Positions 1-9,404 of a stretch of 57,710 nt of DNA are shown here, in pieces. The notes beneath the pieces were generated by a model. The model searched no databases. It was not told where the DNA came from and worked only from the letters and a program-made list of their open reading frames with translations. The stretch lies in assembly GCA_002344965.1 (NCBI GenBank), contig DDUU01000013.1, positions 1 through 57,710 on the forward strand, written 5' to 3'. The stretch comes from Candidatus Tepidiaquacellales bacterium UBA2330 (GTDB taxonomy: Bacteria; Bacteroidota; Ignavibacteria; Tepidaquicellales; Tepidaquicellaceae). Both the position numbers and the translations under genes were made by a program. Within the stretch, counting starts at the first letter, position 1. Every line of letters starts with the position of its first letter.

Positions 1-165
1 ACCCGCAGCATATCCCGTATTCTCATTGACAAAAGACAATGCTCTCATGAAATTCCCTGTCGGCTGAGGCGACTGCCATTGCCAGACGGACTGGGCGGAT
101 GAATTGCCTGAAGTTAAAATCGATAGTAAAAGCGTTAGTGAAAATAGTTTGAAGAAATTTATCAT
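1..165 (-). CDS. Secreted YCF48-like propeller protein, 5' part only
   Basis: The frame stays open from an ATG whose complement is at 163-165 to the window edge, giving 55 residues with no stop. The product begins MINFFKLFSLTLLLSILTSG and then SSAQS, a normal signal peptide with a likely cut after the SAQ. It ends FVNENTGYAAG, which matches the blade consensus (ENTGWAVG) of the much longer propeller protein at 12745-14871. I therefore read it as the N-terminus of another exported YCF48-type propeller, probably a type IX secretion cargo. The rest, including any sorting domain, is outside the window. It was not expected from long ORFs because it is truncated. Confidence 0.75.
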   Translation of the reverse strand, partial: MINFFKLFSLTLLLSILTSGNSSAQSVWQWQSPQPTGNFMRALSFVNENTGYAAG

Positions 166-641
166 TAATAAAATTTTAACTATGAATATTTTTAAATGAA
201 ATTACACCTTATTATATAATAAATCACGCTGATTATTCTTCATATCATTACCGGATTTTTCAATCCGGATGAAGATGTCCTTTAATTTTTTAACGTGATC
301 TGAATTATTTTCCTGTTAAAAATATATATAATCTTTCGATGTGTCAAATATGAAAAAACGCGTTTTGTGAAAATTTATTATTGTCTGAATTCAGACAGAT
401 TTACGAAGAATATATGATATTCTTAAATAAGTACTCCGGATAGTCAATATATTCTGAGACAGTTGAGTCGTATTATTTTAAGATCTATTAAAGAAGTCGG
501 AACATTCAATTTGACTTGGAGATATAGCAGAAAAAAATTTATTAGAATTACCTTACCAAAACTGCAGAACTGAAGGAGGGAGTAAAAAGAGTTAAAAAAT
601 TAAAATCAATTTCTTATAGAGATGATAGTTTCAGAATTTTC
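166..641. other. 476-bp intergenic region with several short dyads
   Basis: I see no gene here; it is AT-rich with stops in every frame. It lies upstream of the truncated propeller gene and downstream of the phosphatase gene, both on the minus strand. It holds a GC-containing stem-loop at 251-268 (7-bp arms ccggatt and aatccgg, 4-base loop), a 12-bp palindrome at 355-366 (aaaacg/cgtttt), a 16-bp palindrome at 382-397, and an inverted repeat at 408-422 (gaatat, 3 bases, atattc). None can be tied to a known regulator by eye. The 251-268 stem could be part of the 5' leader of the truncated gene. Confidence 0.5.
382..397. promoter_or_regulatory. Perfect 16-bp palindrome, possible operator
   Basis: The sequence tgtctgaattcagaca is its own reverse complement over all 16 bases. 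It sits about 215 bp upstream of the truncated secreted-protein gene. A dimeric repressor could bind such a site, but no regulator gene is adjacent and the palindrome contains an EcoRI-type core by chance or otherwise. The function is a guess. Confidence 0.3.
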
Positions 642-1337
642 TCAAAGTTCCATTTCTGCTTCGGGATCCACATCATTTTCATCACAGTTTTCATCAATGA
701 CTTCATTAATTATACCTGTTTCAGTATCTACAATAACCGCAGTTAGCTTGTTGTTAAATACACATCCTGTATCAATATTGGAATAGTAATCTTTTTTATA
801 AACGAATTCTCTGAGAGGCGTATGACCAAAAATCTGCAGTTTGTCAAGCATTGCGGGAGTGCGCCTGTTCCATAGTATTGAAATATCATCTCCCCCGCTT
901 ATAATGCCCGCATGAGATATTACAACTTTTTTAAAATCATATTTCAACGGAAAGCTTTTTATAAAATCAAAATGACCTGTATCTTTAATTCTTTGCTTGA
1001 ATTTTTTGAAATCTGAAAAAGAACGTGAATCAATATAAGAGTGTTGAGTTTCTTTTCCTCCGTTGTAATAGTAATGTTCCGCTTCCTTAAACATGAATCC
1101 GAGAAACTTGTCAGATTTATCTATTGCCTTGATCAACATATCCTCATGATTACCGCGCACTGATTTTATAGAATTTAGCTTACAAAATTCAACCACAGCT
1201 TTAGAATATTTACCTCTGTCAATTAGATCCCCGACAGAATAAATTTCACTGACATTTTTTAAACGGCTGTATAATTTTTTAAGAGTATAATAACAGCCGT
1301 GTATATCGCCAATTACGGCAATATCCGAATTCGACAT
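642..1337 (-). CDS. PPP-family metallophosphatase (serine/threonine phosphatase-like)
   Basis: 231 residues. The three metal-binding signatures of the PPP/ApaH phosphoesterase family are intact and in order: GDIHG (10-14), GDLIDRG (36-42) and RGNHE (61-65). They are followed by SHAG, the WNRR segment and FGHTPL, which supply the later histidine ligands. This should be a cytoplasmic two-metal phosphoesterase acting on phosphoproteins or on dinucleoside polyphosphates; small PPP enzymes of this length include the lambda-phosphatase and PrpA types, and the sequence alone does not choose a substrate. The C-terminal 20 residues form a strongly acidic tail (ENCDENDVDPEAEMEL) beyond the catalytic fold. 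It is a single-gene unit, divergent from the DCC-metG run. Confidence 0.88.
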   Translation of the reverse strand: MSNSDIAVIGDIHGCYYTLKKLYSRLKNVSEIYSVGDLIDRGKYSKAVVEFCKLNSIKSVRGNHEDMLIKAIDKSDKFLGFMFKEAEHYYYNGGKETQHSYIDSRSFSDFKKFKQRIKDTGHFDFIKSFPLKYDFKKVVISHAGIISGGDDISILWNRRTPAMLDKLQIFGHTPLREFVYKKDYYSNIDTGCVFNNKLTAVIVDTETGIINEVIDENCDENDVDPEAEMEL

Positions 1338-1408
1338 TAATTTTAGATTTGGGTTTGCATAAAATTTAAATATTATTTGTTTTAAATTAAACTTATTAAT
1401 TATATTTT

Positions 1409-1807
1409 TTGGAAAAATTTAAAATAATTTTATTTGACGGCGTTTGTAATTTATGCAACTCTTCAGTGAATTTCATAATAGATAAAGATGTAAGGAATGT
1501 TTTCAAATTTGCTTCTTTACAGTCAGAGACAGGTACAAAGCTTATTAAAAATTATAACCTTACGGCAGAGAATATTGATTCAGTGATATTAATAGACAAT
1601 GACAGGGCTTATATCAAATCAGATGCTGCTTTAATGATTGCAGCTGAGCTTGGTGGAGTTTATAAAATACTTTCTTTCATGAGAATTATTCCCAAATTTA
1701 TCAGAGATTTTTTTTATGATATAATTGCAAGGAACCGTTACAGATGGTTTGGTAAAAAAGACGTCTGCAGAATACCGACGCCAGAACTGAAAAGTAAATT
1801 TTTGTAA
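1409..1807 (+). CDS. DCC family thiol-disulfide oxidoreductase (DUF393)
   Basis: 132 residues, the usual size for this family. The defining motif DGVCNLCN is at residues 10-17, with the paired cysteines at 13 and 16 near the first strand, as in thioredoxin-like DCC proteins. The C-terminal half has the usual RWFG segment (YRWFGKKD) and ends at once. The family is predicted to act as a thiol-disulfide oxidoreductase; substrates are unknown. The start is TTG: no ATG or GTG precedes the conserved first strand, and the family normally has only a handful of residues before DGxC. It lies 45 bp upstream of metG on the same strand and may be co-transcribed with it. Confidence 0.85.
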   Translation: MEKFKIILFDGVCNLCNSSVNFIIDKDVRNVFKFASLQSETGTKLIKNYNLTAENIDSVILIDNDRAYIKSDAALMIAAELGGVYKILSFMRIIPKFIRDFFYDIIARNRYRWFGKKDVCRIPTPELKSKFL

Positions 1808-1852
1808 CATGCCGTGCCTTTTTAAAAAAAGAGTGATTGAGTATATTACCTG

Positions 1853-3880
1853 ATGAAAAAACATTCCAAGTATCTTGTTACTGCTGCCCTGCCTTATGCC
1901 AACAGTTTTATTCACACAGGACATATAGCAGGAGCTTATCTTCCTCCGGATATTTTTGTAAGATATAAAAGACTGAATGATGAAGATGTAATTTTTATAT
2001 CCGGTTCTGACGAACACGGCACTGCAATTGAGATGGCATCCATAGCTGAAAATGTTACTCCCAGGGAAATTATAGACAGATATCATTTCGCAAATAAAAA
2101 ATCTTTTGAAGATCTTGGCATTAATTTTGATATTTATTCCAGGACATCAAATAAAATTCATCACGATACCGCGCAGGAATTTTTTCTGAATATTTACAAT
2201 AAAAATATTTTAGTACAGAAAACCGATAAACAGCTTTTTTCTGAAAAGGAAAACAGGTTTCTCGCGGACAGATTCGTAACAGGTACCTGTCCGGTTTGCG
2301 GATATGAAGAAGCACGCGGAGACGAATGTTCAAACTGCGGGAGTAATCTTTCACCGCTTGAATTAATAAATCCCAGGTCCAAGATCACAGGCGATATTCC
2401 TGTCATAAAAGAATCCACACATTATTACTTTCCGCTCGGAGATTATCAGGAAAAATTAGAAAAATGGTTAGACAGTAAAAAAGGATGGAAACAGAATGTA
2501 ATGAATTACTGCAAGGGCTGGCTCAAAGCAGGATTACGGGACAGAGCTGTGTCGAGAGATCTGGACTGGGGTGTGAAAATCCCAGTGAAAGGCAATGAAG
2601 GAAAAGTAATTTATGTCTGGTTTGAAGCGCCTATGGGATATATTTCAGCTACAAAGGAACTATTCATTGAAAGAAACGAACCTGAAAAATGGAAAGACTA
2701 CTGGATGAATGAGGATACGAAATTAATTCATTTTATCGGTAAGGATAATATTGTATTTCATTCTTTAATATTCCCTGCAACGCTTATGGCTCACGGAGGA
2801 TACATTCTCCCGGATAATGTTCCGGCAAATGAGTTTATGAATTTCGAAGGCGAGAAGCAGTCAAAAAGCAAAGGCACAGGTGTGTTTGTAAAAGACATTA
2901 CTGCAAAATTCGATCCCGATGTGATAAGATATACACTCGCTTCAAACATGCCTGAGAATAAGGATTCGGAATTCGTATGGAAAGATCTTCAGGTGAAAAA
3001 CAACAGCGAGCTTGCGGGCATTCTCGGAAATTTCATCAACAGAACTGTAGTCTTTACTAAAAATAAATTTGACAACAGAATTCCGGAAATAAAAACGATC
3101 CCGGAAACTGGTAATGACATTTTAGCTTTTTTCAAATCACAGTCAGAAAAGCTGAATGAGTTATATGACACTTTTAAATTCAAAGATGCGCTTTTGTTAA
3201 CTATGGATTGTGTCAGAGCTGCTAATAAATATTTCAATGACAGCGAGCCGTGGAAAGTCATAAATACTGATAAAGAAAAATGCGGAGAAATTATCAGAGT
3301 TTGTCTGGAATTATGCCACTCCATTGCGATTCTGATAAATCCGTTCCTGCCTTTTTCTTCGGAAAGAATTTTGAAGATACTAAATGTGAGTGATAAGGAT
3401 TTGAAATGGAATAAAATCGGAAAGACGATTCTGACAGCGGGTAATGAACTTGGTAAGAACAGAATACTGTTTCCACAGATCGAAGATTCGGAAATTGAAA
3501 TTCAGGTTCAGGCTTCTTCCGGGGGAGAAACAGTTAAAACTGTTTCACCCCAGACCGGCATCATCACCATCGAAGACTTTAAAAAAGTCAGTCTCAAAGT
3601 CGCTAAAGTTATAGAATGCGTTCCCGTTCCCAAAAGTAAAAAACTGCTTAAGCTGAAATTAAATCTCGGAACATCCGAAAAGCAAATTGTTTCGGGAATA
3701 TCTGAATTCTATAAACCCGAAGATCTGATCGGAAAACTTGTAGTGGTTGTGGATAATCTCGTTCCGTCAAAGCTGATGGGAGTTGACTCCGAAGGAATGC
3801 TGCTTGCAGCGAAGCAAAACGGGGAACTGAAAATTGTTACCATTGACGGTGACATTCAAACCGGAGCTGATGTAAATTGA
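1853..3880 (+). CDS. metG: Methionyl-tRNA synthetase
   Basis: 675 residues, class I aminoacyl-tRNA synthetase charging tRNA-Met and initiator tRNA in the cytoplasm. The HIGH-type signature is HTGH at 21-24, and the KMSKS-type signature reads KQSKS near residue 335. A zinc-knuckle insert with CPVC and CSNC pairs (around 146-163) places it in the zinc-containing MetG1 group. The C-terminal 110 residues form the EMAP/Trbp111-like tRNA-binding domain (FKKVSLKVAKVIE to MLLAAK), so this is the long dimeric form. The KMSKS loop variant with Q for M is tolerated in the family. Its stop overlaps the start of folP in a TTGA tetranucleotide, suggesting translational coupling. Confidence 0.97.
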   Translation: MKKHSKYLVTAALPYANSFIHTGHIAGAYLPPDIFVRYKRLNDEDVIFISGSDEHGTAIEMASIAENVTPREIIDRYHFANKKSFEDLGINFDIYSRTSNKIHHDTAQEFFLNIYNKNILVQKTDKQLFSEKENRFLADRFVTGTCPVCGYEEARGDECSNCGSNLSPLELINPRSKITGDIPVIKESTHYYFPLGDYQEKLEKWLDSKKGWKQNVMNYCKGWLKAGLRDRAVSRDLDWGVKIPVKGNEGKVIYVWFEAPMGYISATKELFIERNEPEKWKDYWMNEDTKLIHFIGKDNIVFHSLIFPATLMAHGGYILPDNVPANEFMNFEGEKQSKSKGTGVFVKDITAKFDPDVIRYTLASNMPENKDSEFVWKDLQVKNNSELAGILGNFINRTVVFTKNKFDNRIPEIKTIPETGNDILAFFKSQSEKLNELYDTFKFKDALLLTMDCVRAANKYFNDSEPWKVINTDKEKCGEIIRVCLELCHSIAILINPFLPFSSERILKILNVSDKDLKWNKIGKTILTAGNELGKNRILFPQIEDSEIEIQVQASSGGETVKTVSPQTGIITIEDFKKVSLKVAKVIECVPVPKSKKLLKLKLNLGTSEKQIVSGISEFYKPEDLIGKLVVVVDNLVPSKLMGVDSEGMLLAAKQNGELKIVTIDGDIQTGADVN

Positions 3881-4752
3881 TCTATAAATTCGGAAACAGA
3901 ACTTATGATCTTTCATCCCGGACGTTTATAATGGGTATACTTAATATTACTCCCGATTCTTTTTCAGACGGAGGTAAATATTTTAACGGTATTCCTGACA
4001 CTGATAAAGCAGCTGCAGACGCTCTGCAAATGATAAAAGACGGCGCTGATTTTATTGATATCGGAGGAGAATCCACAAGACCGGGCTCTGAAAGCATTAC
4101 AGCGGATGAAGAGCTCTGCAGAATTATTCCCGTAATCAAAGCTGTTTCAAAAGCTACGGATATTCCGATTTCAGTTGATACTTATAAAAGCGAGGTAGCA
4201 GAAGAAGCTTTGAAAGAAGGAGCCTGCATTGTTAATGATATTAGCGGATTTACTTTTGATAAAAAGCTTCCTTCTGTAACGGCAAAATACAATGCTTCAT
4301 GCATTCTTATGCATATTAAAGGTACTCCGAAAAATATGCAGAAAGATCCTGTGTATTCTGATGTTACTAAAGAAGTGATTAATTTTCTTCAAAGTTCTGT
4401 AAAGTCAGCTTTTGACTCAGGCATAAATCAGATCATACTTGATCCCGGTATAGGATTCGGAAAAAGTCTGGATAATAACATGACGCTTATAAGGGAACTG
4501 CATAAAATAAAGATACTTGGATATCCGGTTCTTCTGGGTACTTCACGTAAAAGTTTTATTGATAAAATTTTTGCATCACCGTCTGAAGAGAGACTTGAAG
4601 GCACGATTGCTTCAAATGTAATAGGAATTATGAACGGAGCTGATATACTAAGGGTTCATGATGTAAAGGAAAATTATAAAGCGGCGGTTATTGCAGACAG
4701 GATTTTAAACAGGAAATCAGAACTCAAAAATATTAGTAATGAGCAACAGTGA
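3877..4752 (+). CDS. folP: Dihydropteroate synthase
   Basis: 291 residues. It joins para-aminobenzoate to the pterin pyrophosphate in folate synthesis. Diagnostic segments are FIMGILNITPDSFSDGG at 17-33 (first barrel strand and loop), DIGGESTRPGS, the strand VNDISGF, MHIKGTP, DPGIGFGK and LLGTSRKSFI, all in the family order. The start chosen is TTG at 3877, overlapping the metG stop; it gives a 16-residue lead-in (with the short FGNRTYDL strand) typical of the family, whereas the next ATG at residue 19 would cut into the first barrel strand. The end overlaps the copper ATPase gene by 14 bp. No other folate genes are next to it. Confidence 0.95.
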   Translation: MIYKFGNRTYDLSSRTFIMGILNITPDSFSDGGKYFNGIPDTDKAAADALQMIKDGADFIDIGGESTRPGSESITADEELCRIIPVIKAVSKATDIPISVDTYKSEVAEEALKEGACIVNDISGFTFDKKLPSVTAKYNASCILMHIKGTPKNMQKDPVYSDVTKEVINFLQSSVKSAFDSGINQIILDPGIGFGKSLDNNMTLIRELHKIKILGYPVLLGTSRKSFIDKIFASPSEERLEGTIASNVIGIMNGADILRVHDVKENYKAAVIADRILNRKSELKNISNEQQ

Positions 4753-7021
4753 AAAAATAAAAGACAAATTTAAAACAGATAAAGTAAAATCTGTCAAAGA
4801 AGAACTGTTTGAGTTTGACATCATCGGTATGAACTGTAACGGATGCGCCGAGAGCATTAAGACGTATATTGAAAAACTCGACGGCATTTTGAAAGTTGAA
4901 ATTAATTTTGCATCTGAATCAGGTGAAATTATTTTTAACTCCGAACAAGTATCTAAATTAAAGATCATCAGTGAAATAAGAAAGCTTGGTTATGAAGTTT
5001 CCGGAGAAGATGAAGAATATATCTCAGAGCAGCTTAAAAAGAAAAATCTCAAAGATCAGAGATTTAAAATTATTATCTCATCTGTACTTTCACTGATCAT
5101 AATGATCCTGAGTATGAAGGATCATATTCACCTTCCGGAGTTTTTACATCTTCCTGAAAAAATCCTTCTTCCTGTCCTTACACTTCTTTCAACTGTTGTT
5201 ATATTCTGGTGCGGAGCAAAATTCATTAGAGGCGCGTGGAACTCTCTGAAGAGTCTGTCATTTGACATGAATACTCTTATTTCGCTCGGCAGTCTTTCTG
5301 CATATTTTTACAGTCTTGTCATTACTATAAATATAGTTTTTGATCTTAATATTTCCTCTCTCGCATCATCAACTGAAGTTTTTTACGAAACCGGCGCGAT
5401 GATTATTACATTCATTCTCATTGGTAATTATCTTGAGTCAGTGATGAAAAATAAAACGCAGACTTCGGTTCAGAAACTAAAAGACCTACAGGCGAAAGTC
5501 GTAAATGTCATCAGAGACGGGAATGAAATGTTTATACCTTTTAAAAAAGTAAGGGTTAATGATATTGTTCTCGTAAAGACCGGAGACAAGATTCCGGTGG
5601 ACGGGAAAATTACCGAGGGTTACTGCGTTGTGGATGAAAGCGCAATGACAGGCGAAAGTCTGCCTGTAGAAAAATCTATAGGTGACGATCTCATGAGCGG
5701 AACTGTTTTACGGAACGGATTTGTAAAAATGCAGGCGATTTTAGTCGGAAACAATACAATGCTTTCAAAAATTATTTCACTCGTAAAAAACGCTTCATCG
5801 AGCAAACCTAAGATCCAAAAGATTGCTGATAAAATTTCTTCAGTTTTTGTTCCGATAGTAATTCTGATCTCAATATTCACTTTCCTTTACTGGCATTTGA
5901 TCGCAGACGCGGCTTTTGACAGATCTCTGCTGTTTGCCGTCTCTGTACTGATAATCGCATGCCCTTGCGCACTGGGACTCGCTTCCCCTATTGCAATAGT
6001 CATTGGTGTCGGCAGAGCCGCTGAGAACGGAATTCTTTTCAATAATGCGGACGCAATAGAAAATCTGAAAAACGTCGACACAGTCTGCTTTGACAAAACA
6101 GGAACGCTTACTACAGGAAAAATGTCAGTGAAAAATATTTACACACGAAACGGATTCAGTGAATATGAACTGATGAAATATATTTATTCGGTTGAAAAAT
6201 TATCTTCGCATCCTATTGCTAAATCAATTATACTCCATGCCATCGATAATAATGTACTGCCCTATAACAAAGTATCTGATTTTAAAAATGAATCCGGATT
6301 CGGAGTAAGCGCGCTTGTGAATGATAAAAAAGTGCTGATCGGAAACGAAGAGCTGTTCAGAAAAAATAACATCAGCTTTCCGGAGATTTTTTACAACTCC
6401 GGTTATACAAATCTCTTTGTAAGCATTGACAATAAAATTTCCGGAATAATAGAAATTGAAGATAAGCTTAAGGACAATGCCGTAAATGTCATTAAGGATT
6501 TAAAGGAAAAGAAACTTAACATTTACATGATAACCGGTGACAGTGAAAATGCCGCCGGTAAGACAGCTTCAGAGCTCGGCATAAAAAATTATTCCTTTAA
6601 GACTCTGCCGGATGAAAAGGAGCAGATCATTTCAAAGCTGCAGAAAAAAAACAGAAATGTCGCAATGATAGGAGACGGCATTAACGACGCTCCTTCGCTT
6701 GCAAGCGCGAATGTCGGAATTGCAGTCGGTTCCGGTCAGGATATTGCCATTGACTCCGCTGACGTAATTTTTGTTAAAGATGACCTGACAAATATAATGA
6801 AATCAATTGTTATATCGGAAAAAACAGTCAGAATAATCAAACAGAATTTCTTCTGGGCGTTTTTTTATAATGCAGTTGCAATACCTCTCGCTGCAGGTCT
6901 GCTTGTGCCTTACGGGATTTACATAAGCCCTGTAATGGCTGCAATGCTGATGGCTTTCAGCGATGTAGTAACAGTCATCGGAAATTCCCTTCGTCTTAAA
7001 TATGTAAAACTCGAAAAATGA
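4739..7021 (+). CDS. copA: Copper-translocating P1B-type ATPase
   Basis: 760 residues. One N-terminal heavy-metal domain carries GMNCNGC (cysteines 33 and 36). Eight membrane segments follow the P1B plan. TGES marks the actuator domain, CPC near 407-409 lies in the metal-transporting helix (ACPCALGLASP), DKTGT near 451 is the phosphorylated aspartate, the SHP motif near 490 and MIGDGINDAP near 643 complete the ATP-binding domain. CPC with GMxCxxC is the signature of Cu(+) export pumps. The protein probably exports copper or supplies it to cuproenzymes such as an oxidase; no oxidase or copper chaperone gene is adjacent. It overlaps folP upstream by 14 bp and the methyltransferase downstream by 4 bp (ATGA). 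Confidence 0.95.
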   Translation: MSNSEKIKDKFKTDKVKSVKEELFEFDIIGMNCNGCAESIKTYIEKLDGILKVEINFASESGEIIFNSEQVSKLKIISEIRKLGYEVSGEDEEYISEQLKKKNLKDQRFKIIISSVLSLIIMILSMKDHIHLPEFLHLPEKILLPVLTLLSTVVIFWCGAKFIRGAWNSLKSLSFDMNTLISLGSLSAYFYSLVITINIVFDLNISSLASSTEVFYETGAMIITFILIGNYLESVMKNKTQTSVQKLKDLQAKVVNVIRDGNEMFIPFKKVRVNDIVLVKTGDKIPVDGKITEGYCVVDESAMTGESLPVEKSIGDDLMSGTVLRNGFVKMQAILVGNNTMLSKIISLVKNASSSKPKIQKIADKISSVFVPIVILISIFTFLYWHLIADAAFDRSLLFAVSVLIIACPCALGLASPIAIVIGVGRAAENGILFNNADAIENLKNVDTVCFDKTGTLTTGKMSVKNIYTRNGFSEYELMKYIYSVEKLSSHPIAKSIILHAIDNNVLPYNKVSDFKNESGFGVSALVNDKKVLIGNEELFRKNNISFPEIFYNSGYTNLFVSIDNKISGIIEIEDKLKDNAVNVIKDLKEKKLNIYMITGDSENAAGKTASELGIKNYSFKTLPDEKEQIISKLQKKNRNVAMIGDGINDAPSLASANVGIAVGSGQDIAIDSADVIFVKDDLTNIMKSIVISEKTVRIIKQNFFWAFFYNAVAIPLAAGLLVPYGIYISPVMAAMLMAFSDVVTVIGNSLRLKYVKLEK

Positions 7022-7734
7022 GTAAGGAAAATTTGAATGTAAAAGAGACTGAAAAAGTTGATTTCGATAATTACGCGGGAAGATATGAAAATGTGCTTGA
7101 AAAACAGTTAGACTTTTTCGGAGAAGAAAATTCTTACTTTGCTGAATATAAAGTTGAGCTTGTAAAAAACACATTAACCCGGCAGCCGAAAAAAATCCTG
7201 GAGTTCGGATGCGGTATCGGCAGAAATCTGAAATTTTTTACTGAATATTTTCCTGATGCAGAAATTTACGGCGCTGATATTTCAGCCAAAAGCATTGAGA
7301 TCGCAAAAGGCGAAAATCCTTCAGTAAAATTTTTTCTTCTGAATGATGAAGAAATTGAAAAGCATTCCGAAAAATTCGATCTCGTTTTTATTTCCTGTGT
7401 ATTGCATCATATCGCTCCCTCACTGAGAGCGGAATCTATGAAAACAATTTACTCCATGATGGAAAATCACGGCAGCGCATATATCTTCGAGCATAACCCT
7501 TATAATCCCGTTACCCGGCATATTGTAAATACCTGCGAATGGGATACTGACGCGATTCTTCTCAATATGAAAGAGTCCGCTGCGCTGATGGAAAACTCAG
7601 GCCTGACGGTTACCGAAAAAAATTATACATTATTTTTTCCGGCTATTCTGAAATTTATGAGATTCACTGAAAATTTTCTTAAGAAAATTCCTATGGGCGG
7701 CCAGTATTACGTTAAAGCGGTCAAGAAGAAATAG
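7018..7734 (+). CDS. Class I SAM-dependent methyltransferase
   Basis: 238 residues. Motif I is ILEFGCGIGRN (about 60-70), followed by an acidic residue after strand 2 (YGADIS) and the post-I segment SCVLHHI, which together form the usual SAM pocket of a seven-strand Rossmann methyltransferase. The substrate cannot be told from sequence; the closest general resemblance is to methyltransferases acting on small molecules or lipids. The ATG overlaps the copA stop (ATGA), so it is the last gene of the DCC-metG-folP-copA run. Its 3' end overlaps the convergent glycosyltransferase gene by 14 bp, leaving no room for a separate terminator. Confidence 0.85.
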   Translation: MSKENLNVKETEKVDFDNYAGRYENVLEKQLDFFGEENSYFAEYKVELVKNTLTRQPKKILEFGCGIGRNLKFFTEYFPDAEIYGADISAKSIEIAKGENPSVKFFLLNDEEIEKHSEKFDLVFISCVLHHIAPSLRAESMKTIYSMMENHGSAYIFEHNPYNPVTRHIVNTCEWDTDAILLNMKESAALMENSGLTVTEKNYTLFFPAILKFMRFTENFLKKIPMGGQYYVKAVKKK

Positions 7735-8455
7735 ATTTTTTTTTAAGCTCTGCAAAGTATTCTTTCCTGTAAGTAAAAACTTCCTTAATAGTCCTTATAA
7801 TTACCGACGGTCTTGCGCCTGTAGAAATTCCGTCAACTCTCGGAAGATGCATTACTCCTATTTCAGTTACTTTATAATCCAGAAGATTTGCCTTCAGCAT
7901 TATTTCCGCATCGATAAATGCGTCAACCGAGTCTATTTTAATTTTTTTAAACAGATCAGTCTTAAACAATTTGAATGCGCAGTCAATGTCCCAGTAATGA
8001 ATATCAAAAACCAGTTTCAGAAGATAGTTGTAACAGAGTGATGTGAATTTTCTGTAAAGAGAATACTGCTTATGTTTTCTGTAACCGACTATAATATCGG
8101 AGTATGGAAGCAATGCTACAAATTTCTTAAGCTCTTCCAGGTCAAACTGATTATCACCGTCAGTATAAAATACGTAATCAAGTTTAGCGCTGAGAAACCC
8201 GTCCTTTAATGTTGCTCCGTATCCCATATTTTTTTCATGATGGATCACTCTTACTTTTTCATACTTCAATGCAAGCTCATCCGCTACTTCACCTGTCCTG
8301 TCAGGACTGCCGTCTTCAATAATTATAATCTCATATTCCTTCAGCTTCATTTCTTCAAGCACTTTCACCGCAGCATCTACTACCTTACCGATATTTTTCT
8401 CATCATAATAGGCGGGAAAAAAAACCGACAGGGATATTCCTGAATTGTCTGTCAT
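7721..8455 (-). CDS. Family 2 glycosyltransferase (DPM1/ArnC-like)
   Basis: 244 residues. A GT-A fold begins LSVFFPAYYDEKNI, with the nucleotide-binding IIIEDGSPDRTGEV and the metal-binding YTDGDNQF; the acceptor region contains DIDCAFKLFK. This arrangement is typical of enzymes that move a sugar from a nucleotide donor to polyprenyl phosphate. No C-terminal membrane helices follow, so it is the short, soluble or peripheral form. It is the last gene of a minus-strand group with an epimerase (4-bp ATGA overlap) and a GT-C-like membrane protein. By inference it makes a lipid-linked sugar that the GT-C-like protein uses. Confidence 0.88.
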   Translation of the reverse strand: MTDNSGISLSVFFPAYYDEKNIGKVVDAAVKVLEEMKLKEYEIIIIEDGSPDRTGEVADELALKYEKVRVIHHEKNMGYGATLKDGFLSAKLDYVFYTDGDNQFDLEELKKFVALLPYSDIIVGYRKHKQYSLYRKFTSLCYNYLLKLVFDIHYWDIDCAFKLFKTDLFKKIKIDSVDAFIDAEIMLKANLLDYKVTEIGVMHLPRVDGISTGARPSVIIRTIKEVFTYRKEYFAELKKKSISS

Positions 8456-9393
8456 TGTTTTCCTTGCTGTATTAGGTAATCAAATGTATTCTTAATTCCT
8501 TCCTCAATAGATGTCAGAGGTTTCCAGCCGAATGCATTTTTTACTTTAGAGTTGTCAAGTATATTCACGGGAACATCAAGCTTTCTCGCTTTTTTAAAAA
8601 CAGGAGTAATTTTTTTACCTGATACATTTCCGATGGTTTCAACGATCTGATTTAATGTATGACCTATTCCCGTGCTTAAATTAAACACGCGCACATCAGT
8701 ATCTGCAGATACGGATTTAGCCAGAACTTCAACAGCGTCTTTTACATAAATATAATCTCTCACAGTTTCACCGTCTCCCCAAATCTCTATTGTTTCATTT
8801 TTTATAACTTTACTTAAGAATACTCCGATCGCACCCTGTGATGAATTCGGATTTTGCCTTTCACCGTATGGATTTGAAAGCCGGAATACATAATACTGCT
8901 GACCGTAAAGATAATTATAAAGGAAGAGATATTCTTCAATTGTTCTTTTAATAATACCGTATGAGCAGACCGGATTTGCAGAATAATTTTCCTTCACGGG
9001 AATTTCAGACGGAATACCGTAAACAGTACCTCCTGACGAAAGAAAAATAATTTTTTTTATCTTAAGCGCAACGCATTCTTTAAATAATTTCAATGAAGAG
9101 ATGAGATTAGTCTCGGCATCATATTCGGGATTATCATTGGAAGATGCCGGAAGTGTCGTGCTGACAAGATGAAAGACATAATCAACTCCCTGTAATGAAT
9201 TTATGAGATCGAATTCATTATTAAAATCACCTTCTATTATTTTTATTTGATCCTGAATGTGCTGAATATTTTTTTTCGAAAAATTCAGTTTATCAAAAAC
9301 CGTAACATCGTAACCGGACCCGAGAAGCTTATCACAAAGATGAGATCCAATGAAACCGCCGCCGCCGTATATTATGCATCTCTCTTTTTTCAC
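8452..9393 (-). CDS. NAD-dependent sugar epimerase/dehydratase
   Basis: 313 residues, extended short-chain dehydrogenase. The dinucleotide motif is GGGGFIGSHL at 10-19, then DYVFHLVST, the catalytic serine region LSSGGTVYG and the catalytic pair in YGIIK (Tyr-x-x-x-Lys). RLSNPYGERQNP and DGETVRDYIYVKD match UDP-glucose/galactose 4-epimerase relatives. The start is GTG at 9391-9393, directly followed by the nucleotide-binding strand, so an upstream start is unlikely. It probably converts a nucleotide sugar for the flanking glycosyltransferases; the exact sugar is not evident. The stop overlaps the GT2 start and it lies 11 bp downstream of the GT-C-like gene. Confidence 0.88.
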   Translation of the reverse strand: MKKERCIIYGGGGFIGSHLCDKLLGSGYDVTVFDKLNFSKKNIQHIQDQIKIIEGDFNNEFDLINSLQGVDYVFHLVSTTLPASSNDNPEYDAETNLISSLKLFKECVALKIKKIIFLSSGGTVYGIPSEIPVKENYSANPVCSYGIIKRTIEEYLFLYNYLYGQQYYVFRLSNPYGERQNPNSSQGAIGVFLSKVIKNETIEIWGDGETVRDYIYVKDAVEVLAKSVSADTDVRVFNLSTGIGHTLNQIVETIGNVSGKKITPVFKKARKLDVPVNILDNSKVKNAFGWKPLTSIEEGIKNTFDYLIQQGKQ

Positions 9394-9404
9394 GAGTCAG
9401 ATAT

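Noticed and set aside
7721..7734. 14-bp overlap of the methyltransferase and GT2 genes as a sign of error or frameshift
   Set aside because: Both proteins end normally for their families, so a convergent overlap is the simpler explanation.
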